IMG/VR virus record: IMGVR_UViG_3300034175_000088
Location: 1-44,836 of that record
From: a virus
Length of the DNA: 44,836 bases
Reading direction: 5' to 3' (one strand)
A program made the position numbers and the translations under genes. Positions 1-7,588 of this stretch are shown here, in pieces. Position 1 is the first letter of the stretch; every line of letters starts with the position of its first letter. Under the pieces are notes generated by a model. It was not told the origin of the DNA, did not search any database, and was given only the letters and a program-made list of their open reading frames with translations.

Positions 1-392
1 GGCCCGGTCGCGAGGGCCCGCTGGCCGACCGGCTGAACGGCTTCGGCGTCGTGCTCCTGAGCTTCCTCTTCAGCCCCGCCCACCTCGCGCTCGACCGCAT
101 CCTCGCCCAGGACCTGGCCCAGTCGCCCGGCCTGGCGAGACGCTTCTTCGACGCCGGCCCCGGTCACTGCCGCGCCCGCGTCGCCGCGTTGCTCGCGGAG
201 GCGGCCAGGGTAGGGGAGATCGCGATCGACGACCCGCTGCTCGCGGCCGCCGACCTGTTCGCGCTGTGGCGCGGCTTTCTGGAGAAGGAGCTGGAATTCG
301 GCCTGATCGACGCGGTCGACGACCCGCTGATCACCGCGCGGGTCGAGCGCGGCACCCGTCAGTTCATGAAGATGGTGGCGCCAAGCAGCTGA
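1..392 (+). CDS. TetR/AcrR-family regulator, C-terminal part (host)
   Basis: This gene is cut by the window edge; the frame is open from base 3. About 130 residues are visible and the DNA-binding N-terminus is missing. The visible part is all-helical, with a stretch typical of the TetR_C ligand/dimer domain (FFDAGP, then RVAALLAEAARVGEIAIDDPLLAAADLFALWRG split over 40 residues). It ends just before the left attachment site, so it is the host gene flanking the insertion. The regulated target cannot be told from here. Moderate confidence in family; host origin is inferred from its position outside the att repeat. Confidence 0.7.
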   Translation, partial: PGREGPLADRLNGFGVVLLSFLFSPAHLALDRILAQDLAQSPGLARRFFDAGPGHCRARVAALLAEAARVGEIAIDDPLLAAADLFALWRGFLEKELEFGLIDAVDDPLITARVERGTRQFMKMVAPSS

Positions 393-397
393 TGGAC

Positions 398-448
398 GAT
401 GGTCGGGAAGAGAGGATTCGAACCTCCGGCCCCTGCCTCCCGAAGGCA
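398..448. repeat. attL: attL core, 51-bp direct repeat
   Basis: This segment is identical to 44126-44176. It contains the 3' part of a tRNA-Pro gene (CCA end at 400-402, T-loop, variable region, anticodon arm) on the minus strand. After 448 the match to tRNA stops and phage sequence begins, so this is a non-functional tRNA remnant displaced by integration. The first mismatches with the right copy are at 397 and 449, which fixes the repeat limits. Confidence 0.95.
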
Positions 449-540
449 ATGTTTAGTAGGGTTTCCGCCGGTTTCAGCACCGATTGACCCCTCTTGAACC
501 CGGAACAGGAGGGGTACTCTTCGGGAACGTGTTGAAGTAA

Positions 541-558
541 CACCGGACCGGCACCGGA
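541..558 (+). repeat. Candidate left integrase arm-type sites
   Basis: The 18-mer CACCGGACCGGCACCGGA holds two CACCGGA copies 11 bp apart. It lies inside the prophage about 93 bp from the attL core. A 17-of-18 match occurs at 44081-44098, just inside attR. Repeats flanking both ends within the element and absent from the core are expected for arm sites bound by the integrase N-terminal domain. A related GCACCGAT occurs near 476. The assignment is inference from position and repetition. Confidence 0.45.
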
Positions 559-566
559 GACCGGAA

Positions 567-1289
567 ATGACGCACTACGTACCGCCCAGCCGCTGCGCGA
601 AGCGGCCATCATCGGCAGAGCCTCTCGCGCGAGCCGCGTCCTATCGCGGCTCGCTGAAAGACGCGTCGGAAACAGAGGCGGCAAGCCTGCTCCGTGAAGC
701 GTTGGCCTATTTCGGCCTCGACCGACCCGGCGCTCTACCGGCTTCCCCGCTCGGCACCCGGGGCGACCAGATCACTGATGTCGATGTCGACGTCCTTGCG
801 GTCATGCGGTGCGGGGTTGCCTATCTCGACGCCCTGGCGGGCAGGAAGGCTCAGGCCCAGGTCGGGCGATATCTGGACGCGGCCGCGCTCCTGAACCCTC
901 TTGCCGACAGCATCTTCGAAGCGCGCCGCACCGAGGTGATCGCCGCATCGGGGGCGGCGGCGGAACAGGCGACACGCGAGGCGGAAGAGGCCGCGCGAGT
1001 AAGCCGCGCCCGCGCCGAGCAGCTGGTCTACTTTATCGGTGGCGAAGACGGGCCTATCAAGATCGGGCTTGCCAAGGATCCCGAGAGGCGGCTGCGCGCT
1101 CTTCAGACCTCGCACCCGACGAGGCTGGAGGTCTTGGCGACCGCGAAGGGCGGGTTCTTCCTAGAGCGCAAGTATCACGCCCGGTTCGCGGCGGACCGGC
1201 TGGAGGGCGAGTGGTTTACCCGCTCGCGACCGGTTCGCTCAGAGATCGCGCGTTTGACGCGCGGAGCCGTTCCCTCGCCTCTGGCCTAA
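567..1289 (+). CDS. GIY-YIG nuclease family protein (T5orf172/Mug113-like)
   Basis: A 240-aa protein. The C-terminal third (about residues 150-225) has the GIY-YIG layout. YFIGGEDGPIKIGLA is the first strand pair, followed by DPERRLRALQ with the conserved Arg, then LERKYHARF and a GEWF motif. That is the T5orf172/Mug113 branch seen in phages and bacteria, whose members are presumed DNA endonucleases. The N-terminal 150 residues are mostly helical with an Ala/Glu-rich segment (about 115-145) and match nothing I recognise. It lies between attL and integrase and converges on it with stops overlapping at CTAA (1286-1289), so it is transcribed apart from the early operon. Function in the phage is unknown. 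Confidence 0.75.
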   Translation: MTHYVPPSRCAKRPSSAEPLARAASYRGSLKDASETEAASLLREALAYFGLDRPGALPASPLGTRGDQITDVDVDVLAVMRCGVAYLDALAGRKAQAQVGRYLDAAALLNPLADSIFEARRTEVIAASGAAAEQATREAEEAARVSRARAEQLVYFIGGEDGPIKIGLAKDPERRLRALQTSHPTRLEVLATAKGGFFLERKYHARFAADRLEGEWFTRSRPVRSEIARLTRGAVPSPLA

Positions 1290-2524
1290 CCCGTGACGCC
1301 AAACGCGCCGGGCGCGAGCTTCTCGACCTCGGCGATGATCGCGTCCGTCACCTCCAGCACCCGCCCGAGATAGCCCGCGTCGAACGCCGCGTAGGTGTCC
1401 GACGTCGTGGCGCGGCGGTGGCCGAGCATGATCTGCCCCTCCACCCAGTCGCGCTCGCCCAGGCGCTGGCGCCCGAGGTGGGCCATAGACCGGCGGATCA
1501 GCTTCATCCCGCCCTCGCCATCGCCGGGCAGGCCGAGCTCGGCCGACATCGATTGAAATGACTTCCGGACCGAGTCGACGCTGACGTAAAAGCCCTTGTT
1601 CGCGTCGAGCAGCGCGGCGACCCGGTGGCCGATCGGCACGATGGGCCGGTGCTTCTTCGTCTGCGGCCGGCCGCGCGGGTTCAGGTTCAGCGCGCGGGCG
1701 TTCGAGTGCCACTGGTCGCGCTCGCGCTCGGTCGAGACGTCGTGCGCGGCATCGGGCCGCGCCCAGGTCGCCACGCTGATCTGGAGGAAGCGGAGCAGCT
1801 GCTCGCGCTCGCGGCGGCGGCGCTTCATGATCGCGTCGCTCTCCCCACCAGGATCCACGCAGTAGCTGAACATGCGCGCCAACGTTTTCACGTCGGCGCG
1901 GTAGGCAGGGGTCCGGCTGACCTCCGACGGCGGCTTGGCGGTGAACGCGGCCGCGTAGAGCGTGTCCTTGCGCGCGTGGGCGAAGTTCACCGCGGCGGCG
2001 AGCTGGCGCACGCTGGCCTCGATCGTGCCGGGGGTGCGCTCGCGCTCGGTCCGCTCCTCGCCCTTCACAGTGACGATCGGCACTTCGGCCGCCCACTCCC
2101 GGAAGGCGTCTATCCAGTCGGCGTCGATGTCCTCGCATGCGGTCGCCAGCCGGTCCGTCTGCGCTAGGTACTCGGTGACGTGCGCCAGCCGCGGTCGGAT
2201 CGAGCCGATGCTCGACCTGCCTTCGCGCGCGACCAGGTAATCGGCGATCGCGGCGGTGACGAGATGGCGGGCGCCGGCGCGGAGCGGCTGTCCACAGGAC
2301 CCGCAGACGGCCTGCCCGCGCTCTTTGGTCAGGTAGAGCTTGTCGAGCTCGTCTTCCGCCTGTTGGACGTCCTCCGTGCCCGTGCTGCGCTGACGGTTAC
2401 GTCCCGAGCCCTCGTCGTACCAGACGATCTGTAGGAACGGGGTTCGAGGGCTTCCGTCTCGGCGTCGATCGTAGGCGAGCCGATACTTCCCGCGGGCGTA
2501 GAGCCCTTGATCCTCTTGGCGCAT
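1286..2524 (-). CDS. int: Tyrosine-type site-specific integrase
   Basis: A 412-aa tyrosine recombinase that would catalyse attP x attB exchange at tRNA-Pro. The N-terminus (1-65) resembles an arm-binding domain, and CGSCGQ at 74-79 is a possible zinc knuckle. Core-binding helices follow at about 90-195. Catalytic residues can be placed at Arg256 (TWARPDAAH), Lys290/291, Arg344 in KLIRR (a Lys stands where HxxR families have His), His369 (LGHR) and Tyr378 (TSDTY). The ATG is preceded by AGAGGA. It is the last gene of the leftward early operon, next to attL as expected. No separate excisionase was recognised. The reading frame is intact. Confidence 0.95.
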   Translation of the reverse strand: MRQEDQGLYARGKYRLAYDRRRDGSPRTPFLQIVWYDEGSGRNRQRSTGTEDVQQAEDELDKLYLTKERGQAVCGSCGQPLRAGARHLVTAAIADYLVAREGRSSIGSIRPRLAHVTEYLAQTDRLATACEDIDADWIDAFREWAAEVPIVTVKGEERTERERTPGTIEASVRQLAAAVNFAHARKDTLYAAAFTAKPPSEVSRTPAYRADVKTLARMFSYCVDPGGESDAIMKRRRREREQLLRFLQISVATWARPDAAHDVSTERERDQWHSNARALNLNPRGRPQTKKHRPIVPIGHRVAALLDANKGFYVSVDSVRKSFQSMSAELGLPGDGEGGMKLIRRSMAHLGRQRLGERDWVEGQIMLGHRRATTSDTYAAFDAGYLGRVLEVTDAIIAEVEKLAPGAFGVTG

Positions 2525-2676
2525 GCATTCCTCTGCTCTTCGGCGGCGAGCCTCTGGATCAGCTCACCCACGCCGTTGGCGTTCAACACGTCGAGCACGT
2601 CCGCTTCGATGCGGAGGCCCTTTCCCTTCTCCGTCTGGCGCGACCAGTGCCGCGCGACGTCGCCCATGCTCAACAT
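2329..2676 (-). CDS. Small protein overlapping integrase start
   Basis: The ATG at 2676 has a strong GAAGGA Shine-Dalgarno and lies 2 nt after the preceding stop. The first about 55 residues look coding: a helical segment LDVLNANGVGELIQRLAAEE. The last 65 residues are read in another frame of integrase (196-nt overlap) and are Ser/Arg/Thr-rich, so the downstream part may be incidental. Its place directly before int is where an excisionase often lies, but no winged-helix Xis signature is visible. Function unknown. Confidence 0.5.
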   Translation of the reverse strand: MLSMGDVARHWSRQTEKGKGLRIEADVLDVLNANGVGELIQRLAAEEQRNACAKRIKGSTPAGSIGSPTIDAETEALEPRSYRSSGTTRARDVTVSAARARRTSNRRKTSSTSST

Positions 2677-2678
2677 GG

Positions 2679-3020
2679 CTACGATTCCTTCTTCTGATTT
2701 GATGCGAGCGGCGGCTCCCCCCTCCTATGCGAAAGGTCGGGGGTGGGGGAGGCGAGCCACGTCTCAAACACCTCGATCACGGTAATAGGATCAAGGTGAT
2801 GCTTTGCCGCAATCGCGATGGCGCGCTGCTCGTCAGCAGGGCCGTCATCATAGCCCATCGCCAACAGAGCGGCACGGGCGGCTTCAAAGTCCCGTTCGTT
2901 AGGCTCGGAAATCCAGTCACAGTCGCCGCTGATCATGCTGTCCTGCGAGTAGACCTTCGCCATCGCCCGCGCGACGCGCTCCACCAGCCCGTCGACAGGC
3001 TCGGGGGTGTCGGGGGTCAT
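2679..3020 (-). CDS. Hypothetical phage protein
   Basis: A 113-aa acidic protein starting MTPDTPEPVDG. The ATG at 3020 is chosen because it makes a 4-bp ATGA overlap with the preceding gene, typical of this operon. The middle segment (RDFEAARAALLAMGYDD) is shared by many phage small proteins that begin with VERVARAMA, a recurrent but unassigned family. The C-terminus is a flexible charged tail. No catalytic motif is visible. Confidence 0.7.
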   Translation of the reverse strand: MTPDTPEPVDGLVERVARAMAKVYSQDSMISGDCDWISEPNERDFEAARAALLAMGYDDGPADEQRAIAIAAKHHLDPITVIEVFETWLASPTPDLSHRRGEPPLASNQKKES

Positions 3021-3205
3021 GGGCGGGGCCTCATGGGTCCGCGCAACAGCCACACTCGCTCGCCTTTATGAGCGGCCACGGCGTCGCCTGCGAACAACGC
3101 TCCAATCGCCACGATCAGCAGTCCGGCCTCTCGCCAGAATATCGCCCCGATCAGGCCTATCGCAATCATGCCAAGGCTGATTACGAACCACCGCCGCGCG
3201 CTCAC
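3017..3205 (-). CDS. Small two-helix membrane protein
   Basis: A 62-aa protein from a GTG start that overlaps the preceding stop as GTGA; the longer upstream frame lies inside the neighbouring gene. Two hydrophobic segments, about residues 6-22 (WFVISLGMIAIGLIGAIFW) and 26-40, are separated by a short charged turn. A basic C-terminal tail follows. Likely an inner-membrane protein of the early operon; possible roles (superinfection exclusion, holin-like) cannot be decided from sequence. Confidence 0.65.
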   Translation of the reverse strand: MSARRWFVISLGMIAIGLIGAIFWREAGLLIVAIGALFAGDAVAAHKGERVWLLRGPMRPRP

Positions 3206-3810
3206 GCCCCCTCTCCCTTGCCGGTAGCCGCGATGGCGGCTGCGCTCGGCTCCGATCCGGTGAGAGCGCGGATTGCGTTGCGCGCGGTATCGCAAAGGTC
3301 TGCCCAGATCGCGCGGTTTGGCTTCCAGTCGGGATCGTCCAGCGACTCGCGACATGCCTCAACGTACAGCCAGTCAGGGTGACACGCTTGGTCGTTGCCG
3401 CGCGTATCCCGTTCCCCTGCGATCGGATCGCTTGAAGGGGTGGCGAGGGCGCGGGTGATGGCATCTGCCAGAGGCACCGCGCGAGCGTCGCTCAACACGG
3501 TTAAGCGGGGTATCTCCGCCAGAACCACAGATCGTGTCGCGATGTGACCCCGCTTAGCCCGCAGCCGCTCCCCATCCACTGACCCCACCGGCGCGGGGGG
3601 CTCGGATGCGGCGCGGGTGTTCCAGGCGGCTAGAATATGCTCCCACTCCGCCATCATGCGCGAGCCAAGGAAGCACGTCTCAGCGTGCTCAACGATGAGG
3701 CCGAACGGCTTGTCAAACTCTCCCGTGTCCTCAACCCAGCGCGCTTCAGCTCCGCAGAACGGGCACGGCTTCAACGCCTCCGCATCCACGGCCATGCTGG
3801 GCTCACCCAT
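3202..3810 (-). CDS. Lar-like zinc-finger protein with C-terminal extension
   Basis: A 202-aa protein. The N-terminus (about 12-70) has the Lar/restriction-alleviation pattern: LKPCPFCG, a second Cys near CFLG, and the closing WNTRA motif. Lar proteins of lambdoid phages modulate type I restriction, and this small zinc domain is widespread in phages with unknown roles. The remaining 130 residues form a helical domain with DWLYVEACRESLDDPDWKPNRAIW, which I do not recognise. It overlaps the upstream gene by 8 bp. The zinc-domain call is good; anti-restriction activity is only inferred. Confidence 0.65.
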   Translation of the reverse strand: MGEPSMAVDAEALKPCPFCGAEARWVEDTGEFDKPFGLIVEHAETCFLGSRMMAEWEHILAAWNTRAASEPPAPVGSVDGERLRAKRGHIATRSVVLAEIPRLTVLSDARAVPLADAITRALATPSSDPIAGERDTRGNDQACHPDWLYVEACRESLDDPDWKPNRAIWADLCDTARNAIRALTGSEPSAAAIAATGKGEGA

Positions 3811-4132
3811 GGGTCGGTCCTTTCAGAGCGGCGATCACGATGTCGACCAGCTCGGCGGGCTTCACCGGCGTCATCTGAACGACCTTGCCGCCAGCATAGT
3901 ATCGGTCGGTGATCGCCTTTCGGGCGCGTAGGCGGGCCGCATCATCTGTCGAAAGCGCCTCCCGCTCGCTCGCCTCTCCCGCATCGGTCTTGGCGGCTAG
4001 GCGGTCGACGAAGGCAAGCATGGCGGCGACAGCGCGGCGGTATAGCTCGCGGTCCATGTGCGGCGCGTCGGTAAGATGCTCGGCCAGCACCTCGCGCGCC
4101 ACGTCCTCGCGGGAGATCGGTTGATTGGTCAT
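3803..4132 (-). CDS. Hypothetical phage protein
   Basis: A 109-aa protein, mainly helical and acidic, with two blocks: residues 5-50 (REDVAREVLAEHL ... YRRAVAAMLAFVDRLA) and a C-terminal strand/helix VVQMTPVKPAELVDIVIAAL. No motif is recognised. It has a 4-bp overlap with the gene before it and an 8-bp overlap with the Lar-like gene after it, so it is translated as part of the early leftward operon. Confidence 0.65.
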   Translation of the reverse strand: MTNQPISREDVAREVLAEHLTDAPHMDRELYRRAVAAMLAFVDRLAAKTDAGEASEREALSTDDAARLRARKAITDRYYAGGKVVQMTPVKPAELVDIVIAALKGPTHG

Positions 4133-4323
4133 GCGGGGTTCTCCGGTTTACGGGCGAGACGAACGGGGTATTTGCGGGTGCCCAGCGCCTCTTTCATGCG
4201 CGCGTGGGCGCGCTCGGCAATCTGGCGCAGGTCAGCGTCAAGCTTGCGCTCGGCGTCCGTCCGCAGATCGGCATGGCAGTACGGACACTTGCCGAGATAT
4301 GCGGCGTGGTTGCAGCCCGTCAT
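4129..4323 (-). CDS. Small zinc-knuckle protein
   Basis: A 64-aa protein with one CxxxH...CPYCH cluster at residues 4-16 (CNHAAYLGKCPYCH), which could bind one zinc ion. A basic helical tail follows. ATGA-type overlaps occur on both sides. Short phage zinc proteins of this kind are common and mostly uncharacterised; nucleic-acid or protein binding is plausible but not shown. Confidence 0.65.
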   Translation of the reverse strand: MTGCNHAAYLGKCPYCHADLRTDAERKLDADLRQIAERAHARMKEALGTRKYPVRLARKPENPA

Positions 4324-4976
4324 TGTGCGTCACCGGTCGGGGATGGGAGGGCCGCACGATCAAAGCGTTCGATTTCGGCCACGAGCAGGGCGGCGGCGCG
4401 CACAAGGTTGGTTCGCCGGTCTTTCGGCTTCCATTCCCAATCATGCGGCCAGACCTGCTGGGGCGTCTGCAAATGCGTGATCCAGAACGGCCCGTTGCCG
4501 CCGGTACCAGCGAGAGCATAACAAACAGCCGCGCGCGCCAGGGCGTTGTCCCGGTCGTGTCCGTCGTCGTGCTCTGGCGTCCAGCCCAGCTTCTCGCGCT
4601 GCCGGGTGCGTTCGGCGGCTACATCAGCGAACGCTTGATCCTCCACCGGACACGACTTGAGAACCTCACGCGCCGTACGCTTCGCAAACTCGGCAATCTG
4701 CCCGTAAGGATCATCACCGTTACGAAGCGGCTGATATTCAGCAATGCGTTGAAGCGCCGCCCGTGCGACCGATGAGTCACATGGATGGGACGCATCAGCG
4801 AGGCGTTGGCGAGCGATATGCTCAGCGGCCCGGCGGCGCATGTCCGCCAGATGCTCGGCTGTCTCGGCAAAAATCGCGGCCGCAGGAACGCACTGGGTCG
4901 CAAGGTCACGGTCAGCGTCGGTCACGGACACGTCATCGCTCCCTGCATTAGAGGAAGGGCTATCGGGGTGGGTCAT
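4320..4976 (-). CDS. Conserved phage protein with TPEHDDGHD / WEWKPKDRR motifs
   Basis: A 218-aa protein. The C-terminal 100 residues carry a pattern I know from many enterobacterial and alphaproteobacterial phages: AERTRQREKLGWTPEHDDGH, then LARAAVCYA, then WEWKPKDRRTNLVRAAALL with a final AEIERFDR. The function of that family is not known to me. Conserved acidic and His residues (EHDDxHD) could bind metal. The N-terminal half is helical and variable. It overlaps both neighbours by 4 bp. Confidence 0.75.
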   Translation of the reverse strand: MTHPDSPSSNAGSDDVSVTDADRDLATQCVPAAAIFAETAEHLADMRRRAAEHIARQRLADASHPCDSSVARAALQRIAEYQPLRNGDDPYGQIAEFAKRTAREVLKSCPVEDQAFADVAAERTRQREKLGWTPEHDDGHDRDNALARAAVCYALAGTGGNGPFWITHLQTPQQVWPHDWEWKPKDRRTNLVRAAALLVAEIERFDRAALPSPTGDAQ

Positions 4977-5272
4977 GCGCGAGTGTCCGCTTCATATTCC
5001 CGCAAAGCCGCATCGGCGATTGCGGCAAACGGACCCATCCTGATCTTCATGCCTTGGCTTTCGCCCAGCGCGCTATCTTCACGGACGATCCGGAACAGCG
5101 CGCTATAAAGACGGTCTGCGCCACGCATCCGCCGCGTGATGCTGTCGTGAGCGCGAGTTACAGCGGCGCTCATCGCATTTTCGTCGTTCTTCTTCCAAGC
5201 ATCCACGGCGGCGGCGGCGAAGTCATGGAGGGCGGTGAGAACGATCTGTTCAGGGGAGATTGCATTCTTCAT
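4973..5272 (-). CDS. Hypothetical helical phage protein
   Basis: A 99-aa protein. The ATG at 5272 (MKNAISPEQIV) is chosen over longer upstream starts because it gives the ATGA overlap with the stop of the preceding gene. The predicted fold is three to four helices, with a basic stretch SITRRMRGADRLYSALFRIV. No motif is recognised. Confidence 0.65.
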   Translation of the reverse strand: MKNAISPEQIVLTALHDFAAAAVDAWKKNDENAMSAAVTRAHDSITRRMRGADRLYSALFRIVREDSALGESQGMKIRMGPFAAIADAALREYEADTRA

Positions 5273-6150
5273 GCGGCCAGCCTTTCGGATTTGAAGCAGT
5301 TCACGCACATCGGCGCGAAGAAGTCGGGGGTTGCGAGGTCGCGCTCGCGCGGCGGGCGATCCTCCCAGCCCCACGGGTGGCGGTTGGAAATGCGGTGCTG
5401 CAATGCTTGGATGCGGTCGGCGGTGGCCGGACACACGCGCCGGATAATGCGAAGTTCGCCCTTGCTCGCGAACGCTCCGCACAGGCATTCACCGGACATA
5501 CCGAGTTCGATGGACATCGGGTTGCGGGGTATGCCTAGATCAGCGACGTACCGCTCCCGCCAGGACTGACCCGCCCAATAGAGATGGTTCACCCACATCT
5601 GCGCGCCCTTGAAGGTGATCTCGCGCCCGCCGTAGCCGCTGCGGCGCTGGCTATCGTCGTGGCAGATGCCGGTGAGCAGCATCACCTTGTCCGATCGCGC
5701 CGTCTTGCGCTGGCGCACGACCAACTCGACGCACCGCTCCTTCAGGCGACGATACATGAGGCTGTGCGATCCAGGTCCGGGGAAGCCGTGTTCGCCCACG
5801 ATCTCGTCGTAGTCCTGCCCGCAATCCTCCTTGGCGCGCACCTCGGTAAGCGGCCAGCCTTCGCGCTCGCACGTCTCACGGACGAAGATGCGGGCGCGCT
5901 TAATGCCGATGCCCGTGTTGATGTGCAGCACTTCGCACCCGGGCACGTTGTTCATCGCCCAGTGCGTTCCGGCTAGGCTTCCGTCCCCAGCGGAGAACAT
6001 GGCGAACTTTGCGACCGGGGCATGCGCCAGGGCAGCGGTGACGATCTGCTCCATCGACGGACGCTCGACGGGGAACATCTCGTGCTGAACCACGCCGTTC
6101 CCCACCTCCATCTCTGAGAGGTCTAGTACTTTGGGAGGGGCGGCCGTCAT
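5269..6150 (-). CDS. PAPS reductase-like (PP-loop) protein
   Basis: A 293-aa member of the adenosine nucleotide alpha-hydrolase superfamily. Family marks are a PP-loop-like FSAGDGSLA at 52-60, LHINTGIG at 75-82, the GICHDDSQRR segment (GxRxxES region) at 161-170, and ECLCGAFASKGE near 221-232. Extra cysteines at 240 and the C-terminal MCVNC could complete a metal cluster. The PP-loop reads SAGDGS rather than SGGxDS. Phage members of this family are often labelled phosphoadenosine phosphosulfate reductases although the real substrate is rarely known. A role in nucleic-acid modification is possible given the nearby C5 methyltransferase (inference). Confidence 0.8.
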   Translation of the reverse strand: MTAAPPKVLDLSEMEVGNGVVQHEMFPVERPSMEQIVTAALAHAPVAKFAMFSAGDGSLAGTHWAMNNVPGCEVLHINTGIGIKRARIFVRETCEREGWPLTEVRAKEDCGQDYDEIVGEHGFPGPGSHSLMYRRLKERCVELVVRQRKTARSDKVMLLTGICHDDSQRRSGYGGREITFKGAQMWVNHLYWAGQSWRERYVADLGIPRNPMSIELGMSGECLCGAFASKGELRIIRRVCPATADRIQALQHRISNRHPWGWEDRPPRERDLATPDFFAPMCVNCFKSERLAA

Positions 6151-6557
6151 CGGGCGTCGTCCTGCGTGGTCTGGGAGAGGAGGTGGGACGCGGTGCCGTC
6201 GTCGTCGCGTAAGGCGCGATCCACCATGTCCAGCGCGGCGTTGAATGCGGCGGAGTAGGCGGCGTCCATCGTCGGAACGGAGCGTCGTTTCAGGGCGACC
6301 CTCACCCGATCAAGGGCGCGTTCCGAGACCTGACGGTTCAGATACATCGCATCCCGCCTGGCGAACGCGTCGTCTCGCTGATACGCGAGCCACTCCATGC
6401 GGCCTTCCTGCTCGGCAAGCTTCGCCTCCGCAGCTTCCGCCCGTTTGGCGTTCATGCGAGCAAGGGCGTTGTTCGCCTTCGCCAGCGAATAGAGGCGCTC
6501 CATCTCACCCCCGGCATCAGCCGACGCGCCCGCATGGTGGCCCATCTCCCGGGTCAC
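6147..6557 (-). CDS. Coiled-coil hypothetical protein
   Basis: A 136-aa protein. Residues about 20-60 (LYSLAKANNALARMNAKRAE and on) form an Ala/Glu/Lys-rich helix with heptad character, likely a coiled coil. The C-terminal half is helical and ends in an acidic disordered tail. Overlaps both neighbours by 4 bp. Could be a scaffold or inhibitor-type early protein; nothing specific can be said. Confidence 0.65.
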   Translation of the reverse strand: MTREMGHHAGASADAGGEMERLYSLAKANNALARMNAKRAEAAEAKLAEQEGRMEWLAYQRDDAFARRDAMYLNRQVSERALDRVRVALKRRSVPTMDAAYSAAFNAALDMVDRALRDDDGTASHLLSQTTQDDAR

Positions 6558-6793
6558 GAGGGGTCTCCATTATCCGAGAGGCGGATTGCCCGACCGCTCT
6601 TCGCCATCACCATGAACGTCTGACCCGGATGCGCCTTTGCCATCATGTGGGCGGCGGAGTGTGCGGCTTGGTGGGTACGATGCACGACTTTGGGCGGTGT
6701 CTCCCCATCTGGCGACCAGACGACGAACGGCCCGACCTTCGGCTTGGGCTTGGCTGTCTCGCCCGCTCTATCGGGGTGGGCAACGCCGCTCAC
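6554..6793 (-). CDS. Hypothetical small phage protein
   Basis: A 79-aa basic protein with a compact central part (PFVVWSPDGETPPKVVHRTH, then AAHSAAHMMAKAHPGQTFMVM). The alternating strand-helix-strand pattern with AHxMAxxxPGxxFxVM resembles small phage proteins that start with a DUF-like beta-alpha-beta unit, but I cannot name a family. It has 4-bp overlaps on both sides. Confidence 0.6.
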   Translation of the reverse strand: MSGVAHPDRAGETAKPKPKVGPFVVWSPDGETPPKVVHRTHQAAHSAAHMMAKAHPGQTFMVMAKSGRAIRLSDNGDPS

Positions 6794-7230
6794 TTGCCGA
6801 ACCTCATCGACACGCCAGCCAGCTTCCCGCCCAGCTTGATCTCAGTGAAGCCAGGCTTATCCGCCTTCGCGGCTTCGTCACGGACCCGCTGCATTAGCGC
6901 GTATGTCCGGGGGCAGTCGGCACGATCGCGCGGACCAGGCACCGTCCCGCCGCATTCGTCGATCATGGATTGCGCCATCTCGTGCCAGCGCTTGGCGAAG
7001 GTGGGCCAGTAGCCGCCCGCGCCTGCCATCTCGGCCATGCGGGGCTTCCACTCCGGGATGCGGTCGAGCAGGCGCAGGCACCTTCCCAGGTCGGAAGGGT
7101 CGTGGGGCTCCGATGCACCCCAAGCTGACTCCCTCACGCCCGAGGACAGCCAGAGCATGATCGCTTTGCTCGACGAGCCGGTGTCCCCGCTGGCGAGCCA
7201 CTCTGCGATCCGAGGATCCATGCCGCTCAT
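6790..7230 (-). CDS. Conserved phage protein (SSKAI...RCLRLL family)
   Basis: A 146-aa protein. The pattern DTGSSSKAIMLWLSSG, then PHDPSDLGRCLRLLDRIPEW and a C-terminal short basic segment with a GGKLAG turn is found across many Proteobacterial phage early regions, in my recollection. Its function is unknown. The start ATG shares one base with the preceding stop (TGATG). Intact and typical length for the family. Confidence 0.7.
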   Translation of the reverse strand: MSGMDPRIAEWLASGDTGSSSKAIMLWLSSGVRESAWGASEPHDPSDLGRCLRLLDRIPEWKPRMAEMAGAGGYWPTFAKRWHEMAQSMIDECGGTVPGPRDRADCPRTYALMQRVRDEAAKADKPGFTEIKLGGKLAGVSMRFGK

Positions 7231-7448
7231 CAGCTCGCCTTCCGGTCATTGGCCGCGAAGGGGACGCGGCGATCGGCCTCGGCGTGGACCCGGCGCCAGC
7301 GGTCGGCCGGCAGCGGCGGGAGCGCGCTCGTCGGGACGCGGCCAAAGAGCGCGTCCGTGATGGCGTCAGACTTGCGCCAGATCTCCAGGACGATGACGGC
7401 GACGGCGAACACGCCGGCCGCAGCGATGACGAGCAATTGCCAGTTCAC
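7230..7448 (-). CDS. Single-pass membrane protein
   Basis: A 72-aa protein from a GTG start (MNWQLLV...) overlapping the previous stop as GTGA. One N-terminal transmembrane helix (residues 4-22, LLVIAAAGVFAVAVIVLEIW) is followed by a basic cytoplasmic tail with a proline-rich turn. Probably an inner-membrane early protein; role unknown. Confidence 0.65.
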   Translation of the reverse strand: MNWQLLVIAAAGVFAVAVIVLEIWRKSDAITDALFGRVPTSALPPLPADRWRRVHAEADRRVPFAANDRKAS

Positions 7449-7588
7449 GAGGGCGATCCTTCCGTAAGAGCAATGTTGGCGGTGGCCACGCGGCGGCCGA
7501 ACGGGCGCGCCGCGCGGGGCGGGGGCAGGGCGTCCCAGGGGTGAGGCGGCGCGGCGAGCATGCGCGCGAGCGGGGCAAGGCGGGCCAT
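7445..7588 (-). CDS. 47-aa microprotein after the methyltransferase
   Basis: This short ORF, MARLAPLARMLAAPPH onward, is exactly coupled to both neighbours. Its ATG shares one base with the methyltransferase stop (TGATG at 7586-7590), and its TGA overlaps the GTG start of the membrane protein (GTGA). It is Pro/Arg/Ala-rich, with no fold predicted by eye. The perfect coupling is the main evidence that it is translated. Confidence 0.5.
   Translation of the reverse strand: MARLAPLARMLAAPPHPWDALPPPRAARPFGRRVATANIALTEGSPS

Noticed and set aside
400-448. Second tRNA-Pro gene at the left end
   Set aside because: Only positions 29-77 are present; the 5' third is replaced by phage sequence, so it cannot fold a tRNA.
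2329-2524. Integrase made by ribosomal frameshift from the small upstream gene
   Set aside because: Integrase has its own ATG with AGAGGA at the right distance, and no slippery sequence was found in the overlap.
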